DNA from: Candidatus Bathyarchaeota archaeon
GTDB lineage: Archaea > Thermoproteota > Bathyarchaeia > Bathyarchaeales > SOJC01
DNA length: 10,207 bases
NCBI GenBank assembly: GCA_030608925.1
Contig: JAUWDF010000010.1
Location: forward strand, 1-10,207
Direction: 5' to 3'
Positions 6,534 to 10,207 of this stretch are shown piece after piece (position 1 is the first letter of the stretch; the number at the start of each line of letters is the position of its first letter). The notes under the pieces are model-generated. The model had not been told where the DNA came from. It was given only the letters and a program-made list of their open reading frames with translations, and ran no database searches. Both the position numbers and the translations under genes were made by a program.

Positions 6534-7652
6534 GTGAAATTCGGTTTTCTAATAAACCCTATTGCAGGAATGGGTGGAAAAGTTGGGCTAAAGGGAACAG
6601 ACAACATTCTAGAAAAAGCTGTTAAACTAGGAGCCAAACCAGTTGCTCCCAAAAGAGGAATACGGTTCTTGAAGCAAATTGAGAAACTTGGGTTAGAGAG
6701 AGAACTGGAGTTCGTGACCTGCCCAAAAAAAATGGGGGAACAAGTAATGAAATCCGCTGGGTTGAATTGCAGTATTTTGCCTATGGAACTTTCGTCTAGA
6801 ACCTCCTCTTTAGACACTAAAGAAGCAGTTCGACTGTTAATGAATTGCAAAGTCGATCTTATTTTATTTGTAGGTGGGGATGGTACCGCGAGAGATATTT
6901 TGGACGCTCTCCCAGGTTCAAAACTTATCCCTGTTCTGGGAATACCCTCGGGCGTAAAAATGTATAGTGGAATTTTCGCAAACAATCCTGACGATGCAGC
7001 CCACATTGCGGGCGCGTTTCTGAAGGGAGAGACTCAATTGGTGGACTATGAAATCATTGACGCAGATGAAGAAGCTGTAAGAAGTGACAATTTTAACATT
7101 CGACTCTATGGATTTCTCAAGGGACCTTACTTGCCAATGCGGGTTCAGAGCAGCAAACAAGTATCACAAGCAACCATAGATGAACAAGATACACAAGCAG
7201 CGATTGCAAAATGCATTGTTGAGGAAATGGATCCTGCAGCCTTTTTTATATTGGGTCCAGGAACCACAGTGAGCACTGTGACGGATTTACTTGGCGTACA
7301 GAAAACCCTCTTAGGTGTTGACATATACCATAATGGAAAAGTGTCAAAGGACGTTAACGAAGACAAAATCTTAAGAGAAATTAATGATTGGAAAAAAACA
7401 TGGATTGTTGTTTCTCCAATTGGGAGACAAGGAATAATATTTGGGCGAGGGAATCAGCAGATCAGTCCCCGAGTAATTGAATTGGTTGGAAAGGAAAAGA
7501 TAATTGTCATAGCCACCCTTGGGAAACTGCAAGGGATTGGTGGGCGCGTTTTGAGGGTTGACACAGGAGACAAGAAAGTAGATGAGATGCTTAAAGGATA
7601 CATTAAAGTAACCACAGATTACCGTGAATGGAGAATGCTATTAGTTAAATAG
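6534..7652 (+). CDS. ATP-NAD kinase-like protein, COG3199 (AcoX-type)
   Basis: This is a 372-residue member of the NAD kinase/diacylglycerol kinase fold, in the COG3199 branch described as predicted polyphosphate/ATP-NAD kinase; the bacterial relative AcoX sits in acetoin operons. The expected activity is phosphorylation of NAD to NADP, but this has not been firmly shown for the branch. Motifs are INPIAGMGGKVGLKGTD (7-23, the COG3199 N-terminal signature), VGGDGTARDI (113-122, the nucleotide-binding GGDGT of NAD kinases), GIPSGVKMYSGIFA (136-149), GPGTTV (241-246) and LGVD (260-263). The start is GTG at 6534 with GGAG eight bases upstream; the next Met falls inside the NPIAGMGG motif. It is divergent from tdh and converges with apgM, with only three bases between stops. 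A link to the threonine pathway through cofactor supply is inferred from position only. Confidence 0.87.
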   Translation: MKFGFLINPIAGMGGKVGLKGTDNILEKAVKLGAKPVAPKRGIRFLKQIEKLGLERELEFVTCPKKMGEQVMKSAGLNCSILPMELSSRTSSLDTKEAVRLLMNCKVDLILFVGGDGTARDILDALPGSKLIPVLGIPSGVKMYSGIFANNPDDAAHIAGAFLKGETQLVDYEIIDADEEAVRSDNFNIRLYGFLKGPYLPMRVQSSKQVSQATIDEQDTQAAIAKCIVEEMDPAAFFILGPGTTVSTVTDLLGVQKTLLGVDIYHNGKVSKDVNEDKILREINDWKKTWIVVSPIGRQGIIFGRGNQQISPRVIELVGKEKIIVIATLGKLQGIGGRVLRVDTGDKKVDEMLKGYIKVTTDYREWRMLLVK

Positions 7653-7655
7653 ATA

Positions 7656-8900
7656 TTAAGAACCCGCCTTGGTGGCTTTCCCTAGAAGATTTATGAGAAT
7701 TGGCATCAAATCTCTGCCCTTAATTCTATTAAGACCCCCTCTCGCACAAGATATTTCGTCGAACTCTTTAACGTCATCTCTCCTGACATTGGGGCCAAGA
7801 ATCGCTATCGGAACTGGTTCACCGCTATGATCCCCCTTTACAGACGAAGTTGTATGATCAGAGGTTAAAGCAATGATGGTCTCATCCAAATCCACATGGT
7901 TCAAAATGTGAGCAACCAAAGCATCGATGTTCTTAATGATGTCTATTTTTTTCCGAGGCTTATGGTCGTGACCTGCAAGATCCGTTGCTTTGACATGAAC
8001 GAAGACAAAATCATACGTTTTGAGAGCTTGCACTGCAGTTTTCGCTTTCGCAAGGAAGTTAGTGTTGTATGTTCCTGTGGCTCCATCGGCGACCAGTAAA
8101 CGCATTCCCGCGGTTTTGCATACACCTCTAACTAGTGGTGATACTGCTATTGCTGCGGGTTGAATATCGTAAAGGAGAGCTAGAGGCTCAATTTCAGGCA
8201 ATTGCCCAACACCTCTGAAAAGCACAATGTTAGCAGGGGGCAGTCCCTTCTTAACTCTCGCCTTGTTTATAGGATGATCCTTCAGAGCTTTGTGAAACTG
8301 TTGTGTGAGTTTGTTAAGGATTTTCGAAGTGTTTATTGCTTCTTGACTATCATCGAGGGGACGGGCTTTAAGCACTTTGACCCCAGTTTCATGGGGATCT
8401 GTATCGGAAACCATGACAGATAGGTTGGGTCCACTGAGGCGAAGTATAGCTCGATGTTCAAGAGTGCTTTTAAAGAGTGTTCCTCCTGTTTCCGGAGGAT
8501 CTTCTCGAAGCGAGTCCTCAACAGCGCGAGCTAATTCTGTAGCATCTGCATTTCCAATTCTCCCAGCACGACGATCAGTCACCATAAGTTTATCATTGAC
8601 AGTTGCAAAGTTGCATCGAAATACCAAGTCGTTAGGGAGTACATCTACGAGAGATCCAATTGCTTCTAGAGCCCCTCTACCTGAGTAAACCTCCATAACA
8701 TCATAACCCAGAAGAACAAGATGGGCAACATCGCTCCCAGGTGGAATCCCCGGCTCTATTATGTCTGCAATCCCACAAACACCATATTCTGCTACATGAT
8801 TTAGGGATGGTTTTTCAGCAGCCTCCAAAGGGGTTTTTCCTCCCAATTCCTTCAGAGGCACATCCGCCATTCCATCTGCAACTATAAGAACTGCTTTCAC
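7656..8900 (-). CDS. apgM: Cofactor-independent phosphoglycerate mutase, archaeal type
   Basis: ApgM interconverts 3- and 2-phosphoglycerate in glycolysis and gluconeogenesis without 2,3-bisphosphoglycerate. The 414 residues match the archaeal family (COG3635). It is an alkaline-phosphatase-superfamily metalloenzyme. ADGMAD (8-13) supplies metal ligand Asp9, and PPGSDVAHL (53-61) carries the phosphorylated nucleophile Ser56. The second metal set comes from KATDLAGHDH (304-313: Asp307, His311) and TSDHTT (346-351: Asp348, His349) with GDHSGEPVP (356-364: His358). YSGRGALEA (72-80) and RCNFAT (95-100) are family motifs for substrate binding. The start is GTG at 8900 with GGTGA seven bases upstream; the next Met would remove Asp9, so GTG must be right. 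It probably has its own promoter, since a 173-base gap with strong elements separates it from the radical SAM gene upstream. Confidence 0.95.
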   Translation of the reverse strand: MKAVLIVADGMADVPLKELGGKTPLEAAEKPSLNHVAEYGVCGIADIIEPGIPPGSDVAHLVLLGYDVMEVYSGRGALEAIGSLVDVLPNDLVFRCNFATVNDKLMVTDRRAGRIGNADATELARAVEDSLREDPPETGGTLFKSTLEHRAILRLSGPNLSVMVSDTDPHETGVKVLKARPLDDSQEAINTSKILNKLTQQFHKALKDHPINKARVKKGLPPANIVLFRGVGQLPEIEPLALLYDIQPAAIAVSPLVRGVCKTAGMRLLVADGATGTYNTNFLAKAKTAVQALKTYDFVFVHVKATDLAGHDHKPRKKIDIIKNIDALVAHILNHVDLDETIIALTSDHTTSSVKGDHSGEPVPIAILGPNVRRDDVKEFDEISCARGGLNRIKGRDLMPILINLLGKATKAGS

Positions 8901-8980
8901 TAGTAGCTCACCCTACTTCTATTTAGTCAATACAATAATTAGAATTATTGTTTGCTGTGCGCGTATATGTTATAGCGCGA
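8901..8980 (-). promoter_or_regulatory. apgM promoter with a 9-bp-arm palindrome and a dyad over the TATA element
   Basis: A perfect palindrome, ACAATAATT-AG-AATTATTGT, lies at 8932-8951. Upstream on the minus strand, 8963-8975 reads CTATAACATATAC, a good archaeal TATA element. It is flanked on both sides by CGCG, giving CGCG-TATA-3-TATA-1-CGCG over 8960-8979. About 25 bases downstream of the TATA centre is position 8944, in the middle of the palindrome, so the palindrome would cover the transcription start. The ribosome-binding GGTGA is at 8908-8912. A two-base loop is too tight for an RNA hairpin, so a protein-binding operator is the better reading. Confidence 0.6.
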
Positions 8981-9045
8981 GTATTACGCTGACCCAGTGA
9001 CGTTGAAGAATACCTCAAAGAAGAATGAAACGAGAGTGAAATATT

Positions 9046-9059
9046 TATCAACATTGATA
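9046..9059. repeat. Short dyad TATCAA-2-TTGATA downstream of the radical SAM gene
   Basis: This perfect 6-bp-arm inverted repeat lies 15 bases past the radical SAM stop codon and about 145 bases upstream of apgM. It sits in an AT-rich patch (AAATATTTATC). It could be part of the transcript end or a distal binding site, or it could be chance. Confidence 0.25.
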
Positions 9060-9073
9060 TGGTAAGCTTCACA

Positions 9074-9829
9074 TCAGTACAAAAATTTATGAGGAATCTT
9101 CTCTCGGTTCAAAGCTTTAGCGAGTTCTCCTTTCATCTCATCGAGAAAATTTTGAGTCATCGCATGGTTGAGTCCATATTTTCTGTAAACCCAATCTGCA
9201 TGATGGTAGTTCATTTTATCAATCAGCACGTAATCTACATTTTTCCGTAGATGTTTAACTAAGTATTCAGCTTCAGGAAGCAAAGGAGCGATCATGACAA
9301 AAACGCGAAAACCCATGGCATGCAGCTCCTCCACAGTTTCGAATCTTTCCCCGATTGATGGCGCATCTGGCTCAAATAACTTCCTCAGTTGGTCATTTGC
9401 AGTTGCTATTGAAAACCCAATTTCGACATCAGAGAATTTCCGCAATATTTCAGAGTCTCGCCTCACAAGAGGAGACTTTGTCTGAATAGTGATTGGCCAA
9501 TCATTCCTCGATAGAATCTCAAGGCATTTCTTTGTCAGTTCATACTTGCTTTCTAGAGGTTGATAGGGATCACATGTTCCACTTATCCATATCCTTCCAA
9601 CAGGTTTCTTCTTAATCTCACGTTGTAGTAATTTCGGAGCATTAATTTTCAAATCAACAAAGGTACCCCACTTCTCCTTATGTCCAGTGAATCTTTTCAT
9701 AAAACGGGCATAACAGTAGGTACAACCATGTTCACATCCAATGTATGGATTGACAGTGTAGTCCATCACTTTGGACTTGGATAAGATTGTTTTCGCATAC
9801 ACTTCTTTGATGATCATTAAAGCTTTCAA
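9074..9829 (-). CDS. Radical SAM protein, COG1533 (SplB/Rv2578c-like)
   Basis: This is a radical S-adenosylmethionine protein of 251 residues in the group often named DNA repair photolyase after spore photoproduct lyase. For most members, including this one, the substrate is unknown. NPYIGCEHGCTYCYARFM (27-44) holds the CxxxCxxC cluster motif (Cys32, Cys36, Cys39). SGTCDPYQPLE (83-93) is the family's second signature, and the TIQTKSPLVRRD (114-125) and VEIGFSIAT (135-143) strands complete the partial barrel. There is no extra cysteine-rich domain. The start is TTG at 9829, favoured because GGAG at 9839-9842 lies nine bases upstream; an ATG four codons later at 9817 is possible but lacks a ribosome-binding site. 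It lies 165 bases downstream of the phosphatase-like gene and 173 bases upstream of apgM on the same strand, with no obvious functional link to either. Confidence 0.88.
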   Translation of the reverse strand: MKALMIIKEVYAKTILSKSKVMDYTVNPYIGCEHGCTYCYARFMKRFTGHKEKWGTFVDLKINAPKLLQREIKKKPVGRIWISGTCDPYQPLESKYELTKKCLEILSRNDWPITIQTKSPLVRRDSEILRKFSDVEIGFSIATANDQLRKLFEPDAPSIGERFETVEELHAMGFRVFVMIAPLLPEAEYLVKHLRKNVDYVLIDKMNYHHADWVYRKYGLNHAMTQNFLDEMKGELAKALNREKIPHKFLY

Positions 9830-9994
9830 TGATTAAGACTCCTTTCCACCACAAATTAGTTTTCATTCTCTCACAAAATGTGTATGAACAGATTAGAATC
9901 GAGCGTAATCCAATGATAATCGAATGATGCTTAGTGCATTTATCCTATGAATCAGATTTAGCGCGTAAGGATTGGATTCTATTCACTCATTTAT
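9830..9994 (-). promoter_or_regulatory. Intergenic region upstream of the radical SAM gene
   Basis: These 165 bases hold the AAAGGAG ribosome-binding site (9839-9845) and a possible TATA-like GGATAAATGC at 9936-9945 on the minus strand. GATT/AATC motifs recur: GATTAGAATC at 9891-9900, AATC-A-GATT at 9950-9958, and the direct repeat GGATTGGATT at 9969-9978. I see no tRNA, box C/D RNA or coding signal here. Confidence 0.35.
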
Positions 9995-10207
9995 CTAATG
10001 GTTCTCACGTAACGAATTAGATAGATCTTCAACTTTCTGCTTAATCTGTGCAAATATTTTCTCGGTATTTCCATGGGGTAAGAAATATGGATCATCAATT
10101 TTCCACACAGTAATCTTGCTTCTACATTGTTCGCATTTTTGTAAAACAGCTTCTTTGTGCCTAGGTTCCATGGCAATGATCATGTCATAAGATTCTAAAT
10201 TTTTATC
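9995..10207 (-). CDS. Low-molecular-weight protein tyrosine phosphatase / ArsC-like protein, C-terminal part
   Basis: The last 70 residues of this protein are read from the window edge to a TAG stop. The frame stays open through the edge, so the ATG at 10183 is internal and the N-terminal half with the CxxxxxR phosphate loop lies outside. YDMIIAMEPRHKEAV is the strand-helix found in this family before the acid loop. WKIDDPYF carries the Asp-Pro pair whose Asp is the general acid in low-molecular-weight phosphatases, and an amphipathic helix (EKIFAQIKQKVEDL) closes the fold. A CEQC pair precedes the acid loop. The family covers phosphotyrosine phosphatases and thioredoxin-type arsenate reductases, which cannot be told apart without the N-terminus. 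Confidence 0.78.
   Translation of the reverse strand, partial: DKNLESYDMIIAMEPRHKEAVLQKCEQCRSKITVWKIDDPYFLPHGNTEKIFAQIKQKVEDLSNSLRENH

Noticed and set aside
6482..7006. 174-codon minus-strand frame opposite the COG3199 gene
   Set aside because: It is antisense to the GGDGT and NPIAGMGG motifs and lacks a recognisable family.
9915..9945. ATGATGC and CTGA-like words as a box C/D guide RNA
   Set aside because: The last base of box C does not match and no D box follows on the same strand at a suitable distance.
9991..10176. 61-codon minus-strand frame next to the phosphatase frame
   Set aside because: The neighbouring frame (ending at 9995) carries the DDPY and AMEPRHKEAV motifs and stays open to the window edge; this one has none.

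Overview
The window reads as a gene-dense stretch of an archaeal chromosome. The evidence is an archaeal-type phosphoglycerate mutase (ApgM), an archaeal COG3199-type NAD-kinase-like protein, Shine-Dalgarno motifs next to TATA-like elements, and very frequent TTG starts. A member of the TACK group such as a Bathyarchaeota-like lineage would fit, but the sequence alone does not prove it. I see no tRNA, rRNA, CRISPR array, transposase, integrase or phage gene. All recognised genes look intact except the two cut by the window ends.

Layout. Positions 2-1883 (+) hold the 3' part of thiL (thiamine-monophosphate kinase), overlapped by a MetE-like methyltransferase gene. Positions 1907-6405 carry five genes in a row on the minus strand. 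In order of transcription they are threonine dehydrogenase (tdh), 2-amino-3-ketobutyrate CoA ligase (kbl), a VTT/DedA-type membrane protein, a NapH-like membrane polyferredoxin and a 109-residue protein I do not recognise. Divergent from tdh, at 6534-7652 (+), is a COG3199 ATP-NAD-kinase-like gene. Its 3' end lies three bases from that of apgM (7656-8900, -). Upstream of apgM on the same strand are a COG1533 radical SAM protein (9074-9829) and the C-terminal part of a low-molecular-weight protein tyrosine phosphatase / ArsC-like protein (9995-10207), cut by the window edge.

How the genes work together. tdh and kbl form the classic two-step threonine-to-glycine plus acetyl-CoA pathway and probably share a transcript. 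The NAD-kinase-family gene shares their divergent promoter region. The TDH lacks the usual acidic residue that favours NAD, which suggests an NADP link, and it has an Asp in place of the first structural-zinc Cys. apgM supplies the lower glycolytic/gluconeogenic mutase step. It has an unusual upstream region, with a 9-bp-arm palindrome at the predicted transcription start and a second dyad around the TATA element.

I found no convincing wholly new system. The best leads are the tdh/kbl/COG3199 module, the apgM control region, the MetE-like protein with a possible His-x-His zinc site, and the orphan NapH-like protein with its small partner.
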